Assembly: GCA_020466095.1 (NCBI GenBank)
Contig: CM035806.1
Span: 115,424,737-115,488,736 of the forward strand
Length of the DNA stretch: 64,000 nucleotides
Direction of reading: 5' to 3'
Source: Chlorops oryzae
Lineage: Eukaryota; Arthropoda; Insecta; Diptera; Chloropidae
Part shown: positions 20,134-29,843 of the stretch, in pieces
How positions within the stretch are numbered: the stretch's first letter is position 1
Layout: each line of letters opens with the position of its first letter
Position numbers and translations under genes: made by a program
The notes under the pieces: model-generated
What the model saw: only the letters and a program-made list of their open reading frames with translations
The model's database searches: none
What the model was told of the DNA's origin: nothing

Positions 20134-20877
20134 TCATTGCTTATTTGCCCCAATTTCAACATAAATTACTAGCTCAATTTTTGATTTGTAGCTACCCGAA
20201 CATATTTTGACTTTTGGCAAAAGCGAAAACCAAGTCCCGGAGCGAAACGATATAGCCACATAGTTTTTTTTGTTCTGATACTTCCGGTTCCAACGACAAA
20301 GGTAAAGTCTAATCCGCCAAACCTTTTCCTCCAGGTTTCTCAGGTGTTTTTTGTTTTCTTTCAAAATTTTTGAAAAGTAAATTTTAAATTTTGTTTGAGA
20401 TCCTGAATTTCTTATTTGTTTCTTGTTTGCAGAGGTTGTTTCTTGTCCTTTCTGCTGACCTGTGACTATGGTGACTATGATTTCGATTTTCGGCGATGGC
20501 AGTTTTTTGACGGAGAAAAAGGTTTGTTGGAGGGGGAGGGAGGGGGGATGGTAGAATTGAGCATTTCCTTCTTTCGTCATTCGTCTTGCTCTTTGCATTT
20601 TTGTGTTTCTATCTTTCGTCTTGTGCTGTGCACTGGGTTGGCATTCGACAAGAATTTTTGGATCTTGTATGTAGTCTACGTCGAAAACTGTAAAATACTT
20701 TGGTACATGTCGAAAACCTGGATCATATCTAAAACTCTTAATCGTCCAAGAATTTAAAGAACGACTCATTATATCGTTCTTACTCGCTTCAAGTATTGAA
20801 TCTATCGACATACACGTTCTCCAGCTTGTATATTCCAGAGAAATTTCAAAAACTTTTAATTTCTGCGTGTCATACAT
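20134..20877 (-). CDS. Hypothetical 247-codon ORF, unrecognised
   Basis: Open minus-strand frame from ATG at 20877 to a stop at 20134. The inferred protein is basic, with no signal, membrane segment or motif that I recognise; it has a Pro-rich patch (YHPPSLPLQQ) and a Lys/Arg-rich second half. The length is notable in AT-rich DNA, where stops are frequent, but the opposite strand is also open for 113 codons at 20416-20757. It sits among transposon debris left of a GA microsatellite. It could be a decayed transposon ORF or chance. Confidence 0.25.
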   Translation of the reverse strand: MYDTQKLKVFEISLEYTSWRTCMSIDSILEASKNDIMSRSLNSWTIKSFRYDPGFRHVPKYFTVFDVDYIQDPKILVECQPSAQHKTKDRNTKMQRARRMTKEGNAQFYHPPSLPLQQTFFSVKKLPSPKIEIIVTIVTGQQKGQETTSANKKQIRNSGSQTKFKIYFSKILKENKKHLRNLEEKVWRIRLYLCRWNRKYQNKKNYVAISFRSGTWFSLLPKVKICSGSYKSKIELVIYVEIGANKQ

Positions 20878-21017
20878 GCATTTTGTGCATTTACAAGGTA
20901 ATTTTTTTCATCACGCCCCGAATGACTGCAAGTAAACGTGAACGTGTAAAGGCCGCTTATGGCACTCGCATCATGCAAAGAATGCGAACAAGGATGACCA
21001 AGGAAATCCATTTATGC

Positions 21018-21051
21018 CAGGGAAAAAGGCGACGAGAAGAGACAGACAGAC

Positions 21052-21149
<98 letters not shown>

Positions 21150-21151
21150 TG

Positions 21152-21193
<42 letters not shown>

Positions 21194-21246
21194 TGAGAGA
21201 AAGAGAGAGAGAGAGATGGAGTGAGAGAAAGAGAGAGAGAGAGAGA
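21018..21246. repeat. GA microsatellite with shared flank, copy 1
   Basis: A (GA)n tract of about 190 bp broken by ATGGAGTGAGAGAAAG interruptions. Its left flank, CAGGGAAAAAGGCGACGAGA then AGAGACAGACAGACAGAGAG, is identical to that at 25368. Glu/Arg and Leu/Ser repeat 'proteins' here are microsatellite translations, not genes. Confidence 0.95.
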
Positions 21247-22115
21247 AATATAAGAAAAGAATTGGAAAATTGGGAATTTACGGTCAAATGACGAAATATA
21301 GTAACAGAGGAAGAGTTTGATGACATCGAAATAAGTGATGACCAAGGGTCAGCTCTTCGAATGAAGAAAATTCATAGTCATTCTTATAAAAGTTAAATTT
21401 TTTAAACATAAATGACTTAAATAAATGATAAATGACCCAAAAAGAAAATTAAAATTCATATATTTTTCACACAAAAATCTTTGTTTTTATTGCAATTGAT
21501 GCAGGTAAATTTTTACGAGTTTTCGACACTTTTTTGTAGTCTTCTTCAATTTGTTTCGGTAGTCTACCGTAGGTATTCGACATGTCGAAAATGTCGAAAA
21601 CTCGACAGAGTATTCGACATGCCAATCCAGGCTGTGCATCCGTGTTTTTTTCGCTTTTCTTTTTCTTGCTCCTTTGCTGATCTCCTGGCTGGCAATTGCT
21701 TTGCTGGTGGGTGAGTGAGAGCAATCTTTTTTCTCGTTCGCACGCTTATGTGGACTCTATTTTTTTACAGTTTTATACTGTTTGTTTCCAAAATTTGTCT
21801 TCATTTCCTGTTTCTATCTGTTCTAGAAATTTCTAGAAGTTTCAAGACGCTCTCGCATTTTTGGAGTGCGCCCACTCCTTGGTTTTTAGGCGTCATTCGT
21901 CAGTCATGCATGGTGTTTGGTCTGTGTTGTACGTTTCGCATTTGTGCTCTAAAAAGTATTGTTAAAAATATATTTATAAAAATATATTTGTTTTAACGTT
22001 TAGCGTTTTATTTTGTTAAACGTTTCAAATAATAATAATTGAATTTCGAGCAGCAGCAAGTGAATAAAAGGTAATTAAAGTGATCGAAGAATAAATTGAC
22101 AAGGTGATTGAAATA
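21247..22115. other. No gene supported; flank of the Tc1 element
   Basis: Contains repeated TCGAAAA/TCGACATG words (21520-21620) and an AT-rich stretch with ACGTTTAGCGTTTTA and an inverted TTAACGTTTAGCG / TTAAACGTTT pair near 21994-22025. Possibly transposon untranslated sequence. No supported coding sequence. Confidence 0.4.
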
Positions 22116-23266
22116 CAGTGACACAGAAAAGTATACGTACCCTTAACATTACTACGTTTCCATAGAAGTTTTTATATTTGTACAAAATTTAAGTACCCAG
22201 AAACAATTGCAAACGAAATTAAATGTTTACTCAACAATTAAAATAAATTAAAATTTATCTTTACAAAAAATAAAAACAAAAAATCTTATTTACACAACAG
22301 AAAAGTATACGTACTCTAACTAAAACCATATTAAATCAAAACTTCTGATGCTTATAAACTAACTTTTAATATTTGGTTGGTCCACCTTCAGCCTCAATTA
22401 CAGCATTTAATCTATCCCCCATTGAAAACACCCATTTTTTTTTGTTTCTGGAGATATTTTGTACCATTCTCGCTCCAAGGCTTCTTTTAGATTCTTTTTG
22501 TTTCTCTAGGTTTTTTTTTCGAATTCGCCGCTCCAGCTCTTCCCATAAATGTTCGACCGGGTTCAGATCGGGTGACTGGGGTGAGGAATGGAGTTGCTTT
22601 GGTACATTATAAAGCAGCCATTCTTTAACAATGGAAGCTGTATGCTTCGGATCATTGTCTTGTTGAAAGTACCACTTACCATTTAAACCCAATATATCGG
22701 CAGAGTGCTTTAAATTTATTTTTTAAAATATTCAAATAACCAAACCGATCCATGGTCGTTTCCACAAACTGCAGTTTTCCAACACCCGATGAAGCCATTC
22801 AACCCCATACCATGACGGAACCTCCCCCATGCTTCACTGTTGGGATTATATTTTTGGGCTCCAATGCTATGTTGTTTTTACGCCATACTCTCTGCCTACC
22901 ATCACAACCAAACAGATTGAACTTGCTTTCATCGCTGAATAGTACGTTGCTCCAAAACTGGGTTTGTTTGTCTTTATAATACGCCGCGAAGTCGAGTTTT
23001 TTTTTCTGACTGATTTCACTGATAAAGGGCTTCTTTCTTGGAACGCGGCTATGGAGTCCATTTTCCCGCAAAATACCTCGAACTGTTTCTGCATGAACAT
23101 TAAAGGGCTGCGCAAATGCATTTGCTTCTTTGATAACACCAAGTACTTTAAAATACGCACATCACTTGTAGAAGAATACAGCAAAGAGATAGAGAAAAAG
23201 AGCTACTTGCTGCTCAGCGCGCAAGCAATGTTTTAACTCTCTCTCTCTCTCTCTCGAATCAAGTAG

Positions 23267-23641
23267 CATCCCAGCCGGGCCTTGTAGTTACTAGGCACTC
23301 AGTGTACAGAGTAGTTAATTGGCAAAAATGAAATAGTTGACTGCCTACTACACGATACACTTGGTGCATAGCAAGTATGCAGAACCGAAGAAAGCAACCG
23401 AAGCCGAACGGCACGAAGTACACGTTGTATACAGCAATGTGCTTTAGCAACGAAAACACACGAAATATGCCCATATACATCCGCTATCCACTTCGAATCC
23501 AGTTATCACACCACCGCACCAGCCTAGGACAGTTTTTAACAAAATTGCATTAGTTTTGTATATCAGCATAGTGTTGTGCACATCATACTTGGTGCTATGG
23601 CAGTGATCGGGCACTTCCTGTACACAATTCCGGCTGGGATA
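23267..23641. mobile_element. 375-bp MITE with CATCCCAGCCGG ends
   Basis: Left end CATCCCAGCCGGGCCTTG and right end (reverse complement) TATCCCAGCCGGAATTGTG form ~13-bp inverted repeats. The duplication is unclear. A related CATCCCAG(T/C)AGAA element lies at 36787-36996. Non-coding. Confidence 0.7.
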
Positions 23642-23738
23642 CGCCACTTACTCTCATCGACTCTTGTGTGCTGTTTATAGTGAACGAGTTTTAGATGTTT
23701 AGAATTTTAGATTTTTCTATGCTCCAAGAAGCAAACAT

Positions 23739-24052
23739 AAGAAATCTATAGCAAAATTTTCCGCTGCTTACGAAAATGGCAAAAAAAATATTTTCTATCG
23801 GACAGTTTTTCCGTTATTTCAAAAAAACCGTTTTTTTACAATTTTTTTAACATGTTGATTTAACGATGCTATATTTTTTTATTGTCCGCAAAAACGTGAC
23901 GGTGTTATAGTGAAAAAAGTAACGACATGTTAAAAAAAATTTAAAAAAAAACGTTTTTTTTTTTTTAAATAACGGAAAAACTGTGCGATAGAAAATTTTT
24001 TTTTTGTCATTTTCGTAATCAGCGGAAAATTGTACTGTAGAATTCATATCTT
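23739..24052. repeat. Foldback repeat, arms ~120 bp
   Basis: The left arm holds TTTTCCGCTGCTTACGAAAA and TCGGACAGTTTTTCCGTTAT, with their reverse complements in the right arm (ATAACGGAAAAACTGTGCGA, TTTTCGTAATCAGCGGAAAA). The centre is about 65 bp around 23890. Non-coding. Confidence 0.85.
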
Positions 24053-25056
24053 TGTTCGTGGAAATTTTTGGTGTCGAGTAGTGTTACTCAAGTACTCCAA
24101 ATACTTGCTTACTTGAACTCCTCTTGCAAGTCTTTTTGATTTACATAATTAATGCAAACAAGACAGTTATTCATTTGTTTTGCTTTCAACGCGTTTTTCG
24201 TTTACACACACTACCAAATATATGTGCTCACCGCAACGCTATCGCCAAATGAGAGTGAGAGAGCGAATGTAATTGCGCTCCGCGAAAATGTTTTGTATGG
24301 TGATCCAAATGCATTTGCGCAGCCCTTTAATGAACATTAATGGCGTGATCATTTTCCATCGTATTCCGAATCGCCACAGCTGTTATTTTTGGATTTTTCT
24401 CCACGACGCCCTTAATGTATCGCTTCATTCTCGGAGTAATTTTTGGGCGGACGACCGCTCCTTGATCGACTTGCCAAAGATTTCGTTTCAAAAAGTTTTT
24501 TTAAATTGTCTGCACAGTTGACTTAGCACGGCCGACAATTTCCGCGATAGAGGAAAGTGAATTTTTTTCTTTCTCAGTCTCACAATTTGTTCTCAAATTT
24601 CAACGAAAACTTCTCTTATTTTAGCACTCATTTTGAAAAAAAAAAATAAAACTTCCTCCAGTTCGATCTCTCTAGTTCAAAAGCTCATTCAATTAAAAAA
24701 AAAAAATTATTTAAAAAATTTTAAATTAAAATCTCTCCAAATTTCAATTCCTATATTCTAGTTCAAAAGCTTACATCCAACTAAATGCAATAATATCATT
24801 TACACTAAAAATTTTTTGCCTTTATCTTCAATTCTGCGAAATTGCCATGTTATTCCGTTCATCGTACGTATAATTTTTTGCATAACATTTTTCATTTTTC
24901 AAGGGGAAAAACAACAACACTGAAGTGGGCGAGGCTAGACTCTGTTAGTTGTTGTTCTTCTTAAAATGTGTTGACATTGCCATTCACAGATTTAAGAAAA
25001 ACCCTACCGTTATTTCTGAACATCAAATTAGGAGGGAGTACGTATACTTTTCTGTG

Positions 25057-25367
25057 GAAACCTGTGCTTATTGTGTTTTTGTAGCTCGAAAACCGTGCGT
25101 TCACTTGCTTGGACGAAGGAGTAGAAGCTCGGACGGGGTTTTGGATGGGAAATTTGCTTTTCTACCTTTCTTCAGAGAAGGGCATTTTTGGAAGAAGAAA
25201 TAAGAGCTTTTTTGTAGGAAGACTTTTGGTCGGCGTTTTGAAAAGAAGGTGAGTTGTGTGATATCAGATATGTTTTCCTTCAGTTATGTGGATTTGATTG
25301 TGGGAAAGTGAAAAGAAGGAGAAGCGTCAAGTGAGTTTGACTGTGATCGAGGGAGAAGGTGAGAGAG
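25057..25367. other. Flank between Tc1 and the second GA tract; no gene
   Basis: A plus-strand frame at 24949-25203 crosses the Tc1 end and is not credible. AAGAAG|GTGAGT near 25250 looks like a splice donor but has no supportable exon. Confidence 0.35.
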
Positions 25368-25397
25368 CAGGGAAAAAGGCGACGAGAAGAGACAGAC

Positions 25398-25470
<73 letters not shown>

Positions 25471-25471
25471 T

Positions 25472-25536
<65 letters not shown>

Positions 25537-25545
25537 GTGAGAGGA
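25368..25545. repeat. GA microsatellite with shared flank, copy 2
   Basis: About 140 bp of (GA)n with a GATAGATAGAGAAA interruption, preceded by the same ~40-bp flank as at 21018. Non-coding. Confidence 0.95.
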
Positions 25546-25664
25546 GAAAAAAAAGAAAGAAGAGAAGAATATTCGCGGGCAACAGAATAGAGGGTGGCTT
25601 TTGAGGGTTTCATTGTTGTTTTTGTTTTAATGGTTTCATTGTTGCTGGTTTTCTTTGTAACAGG

Positions 25665-26213
25665 TAGAGTTGGCAATTCTAGTTCGTTTGACTGACCGCT
25701 CTTTTTAGTTCGTTCGTTCGTCGCGAACTAGTTCGATCTTTTAGTTCTTTTAGTTCGCGAACTATTACGAACTAGTTCATTCTTATAGTTCGCGAATTAC
25801 TTCGATCTATTTAGGTCTTTTAGTTCGCGAACTATTATGAACTATTGAACTATTGAACTAGAAGAACTATTGAACTAGAAGAGCTATTGAACTGTTGCGA
25901 GCTACCGAACTGTTTTTGATCTCACTCGAATTGTGCGTTTTCTGAATAAAAAGTAATGAAGACAATTTGGTAGTTTTGTTCAAATAGGACGAGTTCTCGA
26001 AATGGCAGCGCAAAATTTTGAATAAAAGAGAAAACTAATCTCTTCAACCCAACGTACATGAAGAAAGAACGAGAAGAGTAAAATGAGCAAGTTGGGCGAA
26101 ACGAACTACTGAACTAAAAGAACTACTGAACTAAATTCTTGCGAACTAGATCTCTAGTTCATTTGAGTGAATAGTTCAATTGAACTAGTTCGTTCGCGAA
26201 CTACACAACTCTA
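25665..26213 (+). mobile_element. 549-bp hAT MITE rich in AGTTCGCGAACT palindromes (copy 1)
   Basis: Ends TAGAGTTGGC and CACAACTCTA, flanked by 8-bp duplications GTAACAGG / GTAACAAG (one mismatch). Both end regions consist of palindromic words such as TTCGCGAACTAGTTCG, AGTTCGCGAACTATTA and GAACTATTGAAC. A reverse-oriented, nearly identical copy is at 32929-33469. Non-coding. Confidence 0.93.
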
Positions 26214-26313
26214 GTAACAAGAGGCCGACGAACCATCATCGCGCGCATCTGTACAGCTTTTTTGTTTCACTGCATAGAAGGATTAATAAAAAAACATTTT
26301 TATTAGCGCTTGC

Positions 26314-26769
26314 CAGTAATGCCAGATTGTGGGTTTTTCCCCATTTGTGGGTTTTTTCACTCAAAAAACGTGACGTGGGGAAAAGTATGGGTAATTTTAT
26401 ATCGAAATTTATGCACTACATTTAAGGTTCATACTTATTAGAATGAAAATCGCGTTTTACCTCTTTCAGTACCATGCATGACTTTTTTTGCTGTATCTAG
26501 TCACGTGGTAAGATCTTATGACAAAACACTTAAAGTGTGGACGCTTGGTAAACCTACACTCTAATTGTCAAACTCTTTTGTCTGGCCACAAAGCGTGCCA
26601 TTAAAATATTGTGTTTAAATCCAATGTTCAATTTTGAAATCGGTACGCCCATACTTGCAAAAAATGATTCTGGGTTTTTTCGTGGGTTTTTAGTTTTTGA
26701 AAATGGGAAAAAGTGGGGTTTTTTCCAATATATGAGGGTTTTTTTTATCGATAAAATCTGGGATCACTG
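26314..26769. mobile_element. 456-bp hAT-like MITE
   Basis: Ends CAGTAATGCCAGATT and (reverse complement of right end) CAGTGATCCCAGATT. The 8-bp flanks GCGCTTGC and CCGCTCGC agree at six positions, fitting an aged hAT duplication. The inside has GTGGGTTTTT-type words at both ends. Non-coding. Confidence 0.72.
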
Positions 26770-27231
26770 CCGCTCGCTCTTTCCTCACTAACACAGTCTC
26801 ACGGCAAATTTTGAACATCAATGTTTTAATGATGTTTTTCTTACCTTCATGACAGGGGTGCGTGGTGCTGCAGCTTTGCAGCGGAAAATTTGAGCGGTGC
26901 TGCTGAGGTACTTGGTGTTGCAGTTGTTTGGAGCGGAACTTGAACGGCACTGCGAGAAGTCGGCGGTTCTTCGTGTTTTTTCGGAGCCCTTTCGCAGAAC
27001 GAGCAAACTTCTGTTAATGCTATTAGCACGTTAGTGAGCTCACTGCTATCGTCAATTTGTTTTTTGAGAAAACAAATTGTAATACGTCGTCGGTAAGCTC
27101 GCTTTTTTTTGTTAAATACTTAGGTATATTTTGATTAAATGCGTTAGTATACTCCTTTATTTTCCTTTTTGATCGCTTGTATTCCTTTGGATCTAATAGT
27201 TTAAAATGTTTAAATGCGTTAGTGTAGCTTA
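26770..27231 (-). other. Possible old coding debris, not identified
   Basis: Minus-strand frames of 60-86 codons read through Gln/Pro/Ser-rich and Lys-rich sequence (KLLDPKEYKRSKRKIKEYTN). I recognise no family, and a MITE cuts the upstream side at 27232. Confidence 0.25.
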
Positions 27232-27402
27232 AGGGCCCATTTACACTTTTGACGTTTGACATCAAAAAAATTTGACTTCAAAATTTAAAATGTTTTTGCG
27301 ATTAAAAAAACGATTTTGTTGTAAAAAATTCTTACGTGCACACTTTTTGAAGATTGCTTTGATATAGATTTTGACAAAATTGTCCAATGTGTAAATGCCC
27401 CT
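27232..27402. mobile_element. 171-bp MITE, AGGGC...CCCCT ends, TA duplication
   Basis: Left end AGGGCCCATTTACAC, right end as reverse complement AGGGGCATTTACACATTGG. TA flanks both sides. Non-coding, Tourist/Stowaway-sized. Confidence 0.75.
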
Positions 27403-27514
27403 TAGTTCTTTCGTTTGAACCGAATAATTAAAAGTTGTTTTCTCAAAAAGGAATTTTCATTAGATTGAAAAACAACTTTTATATATAGGCTTAAAAGAAA
27501 ATGTTATATACTTA

Positions 27515-27650
27515 GGGCCGTTTTCTCATCTTTTTTTATCTGTAAGTTAAATTATCCTGATGATAGTTTCATACAAATTTGATTAATAAGTCAAAGAAAT
27601 TGAAATTTAACTGGCAGATAGAGATTAAAAGTAGGATGAGAAAACGGCCC
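27515..27650. mobile_element. 136-bp Tourist-like MITE (PIF/Harbinger), TTA duplication
   Basis: Perfect 16-bp inverted repeats GGGCCGTTTTCTCATC at 27515-27530 and its reverse complement at 27635-27650, flanked by TTA at 27512-27514 and 27651-27653. This is the classic Harbinger target. Could be mobilised by relatives of the Harbinger relic at 7551. Confidence 0.92.
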
Positions 27651-27781
27651 TTATACGCTGGGAAAATTTTTTTATTTCTGGAGAGTTTTCTCTTTTATAG
27701 GGGACACCGTAGAAAAGCAAAGCGAAGCGAGGGGTACGTGCAAACTTCATTTGAAAAATCAATTTGATTTTAATTTAATAT

Positions 27782-27943
27782 TAGAGGTGTTCACACCAAA
27801 TGTCGTTAGTTCGTTAGCGGCTAATCGGTACTTTTTTACATGCATTTTGGTTTTTATTCGATAAAATTACAAAAACCAAGTCCATGTTAAAAAGTACCGA
27901 CTTACCGCTAACGAGCTAATGACACTTGATGTAAAAACCCCTA
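27782..27943. mobile_element. 162-bp hairpin MITE, arms ~60 bp
   Basis: The arms include CGTTAGTTCGTTAGCGGCTA and the matching CGCTAACGAGCTAATGACA, ending TAGAGGTGTTC and CCCCTA. It folds almost end to end. The 8-bp duplication is not clear. Confidence 0.82.
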
Positions 27944-28534
27944 TTGATTAAACTCATGGTTTTGATCGTATTAGATTCAGTTTGGTTTGAATCGTTGATG
28001 TTCGATTTCGATTTGTTGTTTGTTTTTGTCGTTTTTACGTGTGGATATGTGAGTATACGCCGATGCAGATTTGGAATTTTTAACGAAATTTTTGTTTTAA
28101 TAAAGGTTTGCTTCTATACTTACATGTGCATAGATGCGTATACACCTTTGTACTTACGTGTGTATATACTAGGGAAATAACGAATTCGCATGTTTTTTCA
28201 CGTTCTCGTTCGCATTCGCAAAATCTTGCGAATATACATATATCCACCAGAGAAATGACCAGAAATGTTAACTTCAATCGATCCTTAAAAAATCTTTGCG
28301 AAATATCGAACCCAAATCCTCGAAAATTGTGTAAACGCCAGCAAATATATGTGGCGCATTGACAAAGACGCCGCCAATATTCATGGATGGAAGTAAATAT
28401 GTTCAAATTTAAAATCTAAATGTGTAATTTCTTTAAGTTAAAAATGTATTATTATTTCCACTGTTAATGGGCTATATAAATCAATGAATTGATTTGGTGA
28501 TTTTTGGCAAGTCAGTTGCCAAATTTGAGATATA
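27944..28534. other. No gene seen
   Basis: AT-rich flank between two MITEs. TACATGTGCATAGATGCG-type words resemble simple Drosophila-like ACATA-rich intergenic DNA. No supported coding sequence. Confidence 0.4.
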
Positions 28535-28775
28535 CGGGCATGTGATTGGATTCCCTTTTTTTCCAAATTTTGGGGATAGGGAGTTTCGTTCCTTCAATAT
28601 TTTGAAGAATGTATGCAATTTTTGGAAAAATGACATTGTCAAAAACAAAATAGCAGATATACGATAAAATTTTCGAATTCGAAAACTTCCGACATATTTA
28701 AATTCCCGATATTTTAATCCCTTTTATTTCACTTTCCCGTGAATTTGAATTCCCGGCAATCCAATCACACACCTG
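28535..28775. mobile_element. 241-bp MITE, copy 2 of the CGGGCATGTGATTGGA family
   Basis: Closely similar to 17278-17507: the same ends (CGGGCATGTGATTGGA / TCCAATCACACACCTG), with the shared inner words TATTTTGAAGAATGTATG and GACATTGTCAAAAACAAAA. Flanks suggest an ATA duplication. Confidence 0.9.
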
Positions 28776-29081
28776 ATAGATTCATAAACTGAATAGTCGC
28801 ATTCGAAAATATGAGAAGACATTCGCGAATGGTAAAATTTGACATTCGTGACATCACTACCCAGCAAACAATAATACTTCTTTTAAACTTCTTTTATATT
28901 AAAATATTTGAGCCCAACAGTATATTAAAAGCCTCAATTATATTGCAAAAAAAATGTTTTTTTATATAAGAAAAGGAACAATTTTTTTAATGCTTGAAAC
29001 TAAACTCAGAAAATAATATAGTTAAAAATTTTATATGTTACTACGTTTAGACTACAATTTGCTAGTGGAAGAAGTTTAAAA
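28776..29081. other. No gene seen
   Basis: Short AT-rich flank preceding the transposase-like fragment. Confidence 0.35.
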
Positions 29082-29514
29082 ATGGAGGGAATAAAGCCCA
29101 TTGGACGTCCACGTGCGTGTGAAATCGAAAAAGTGGAAAAAACACTTCTTGAATTCCGGGAAAAATTCCTAATTAAAACCGAAAACGGCTTAAAACTTGT
29201 ATCCAAAAAAGCTCCTATTTGGCAAGACATTTCCAAAAAAAATTTATAATGCTAAAACCCCAGCTGCTACTTATACTTTTGTAAGCTGCAATAAAGAAAA
29301 TATTCGAAAAGAGCTTGAAGGTGATACAGTTTCTTTAAATAATACCACACAAACGGAAGAAAGTTTAATTGAAAGCAACGAGTCATCTTTGATAGATGAT
29401 AGTTCAACGAATTTTGTTTTTCGCATTACTGCAGCCGACTTCGAAATATTGCTCTTTTTAAAGAATTACTTCTCCAAAAAATTGGTTAACAAAAAAAAAG
29501 TTTATTTCAGTTAA
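29082..29514 (+). pseudogene. N-terminal fragment of a probable DNA-transposon protein (MULE/NOF-Phantom-like?)
   Basis: ATG at 29082, then GRPRACEIEKVEKTLLEFRE and KLVSKKAPIWQDISK. A frameshift in an A-run near 29238 is followed by TPAATYTFVSCNKENIRKEL and an acidic Ser-rich stretch to a stop at 29512. The pattern of a GRPR start, a 'KAPIWQDIS' helix and a 'VSCNKENIRKELEG' segment is familiar from insect transposase N-termini. I associate it tentatively with MULE-type NOF/Phantom proteins, whose possible C-terminus is at 34861-35295. No catalytic residues are present. Confidence 0.45.
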
Positions 29515-29843
29515 GTTACGTGGGGGGAGGGGGGTGCGGGGTGGTATGCGTCAAAGTTACGTAGCTTTATATTGATATATATCAGAAAAAATTTTTCAAT
29601 AGCCCGCGTGCTATACCTTGTATTTCTAAGAAAAAATGACAAATCAAAGAATTGCGCCATCATAGTTTGCCTCGGTCTGCATTAAACATTAAAAGGCTAA
29701 AACGATTATAAAAAGTTCTACATACGAAAATACGAAAATACGATAGATCGATATGTCGTATTGGTATCGTCCATCCCTAGTTGACGTTGCTTTACCATCT
29801 CTAATACATCTTGGTCGTTGCTTGTTTTGTAAATAGTCGAATT

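Larger units (their letters stand above)
23101..24329. mobile_element. Non-autonomous hAT-like element, 1229 bp, in the Tc1 transposase gene
   Basis: Perfect 24-bp terminal inverted repeats beginning TAAAGGGCTGCGCAAATG, flanked by a perfect 8-bp duplication ATGAACAT (23093-23100 and 24330-24337). Removing the insert and one duplicate joins the Tc1 coding frame precisely. No transposase is encoded. It contains a 375-bp MITE (23267-23641) and a foldback repeat (23739-24052). Confidence 0.95.
22366..24631 (-). pseudogene. Tc1-like DD34E transposase, interrupted and frameshifted
   Basis: Reading leftward: a decayed N-terminus (candidate ATG at 24631, a stop within 13 codons), then the paired-type DNA-binding region RPKITPRMKRYIKGVVEKNP ending NDHAINVH at 24338. 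The nested hAT follows. The frame resumes at 23092 with [15 protein letters not shown] and continues with the first catalytic Asp ([12 protein letters not shown]), GGGSVMVWG, the second Asp (YFQQDNDPKHTA) and the Glu in SPDLNPVEHLWEELERR. At least one frameshift or stop lies near 22795. The catalytic triad is present but the gene is not translatable as it stands. Confidence 0.9.
22116..25056 (-). mobile_element. Tc1-like transposon with IR/DR ends, split by a nested hAT
   Basis: The outer ends share ACAGAAAAGTATACGTAC: forward at 22122-22140 after TA and CAGTGAC, and as the reverse complement at about 25036-25056. A second, inner copy of the motif lies at 22297-22314, and a degenerate inner copy near 24863-24880. 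This gives two direct repeats within each inverted end, the IR/DR arrangement of Minos and Sleeping Beauty-type elements. The transposase gene is on the minus strand. Without the 1229-bp nested hAT and its duplication the element is about 1.7 kb, normal for Tc1. Confidence 0.88.

Noticed and set aside
20796..21345. Long Arg/Glu and Leu/Ser repeat proteins on both strands
   Set aside because: They are translations of the GA/CT microsatellite; open in several frames on both strands, with no real start or domain.
25280..25676. Leu/Ser-rich 100-130 residue minus-strand proteins
   Set aside because: Same microsatellite artefact as at 21018.
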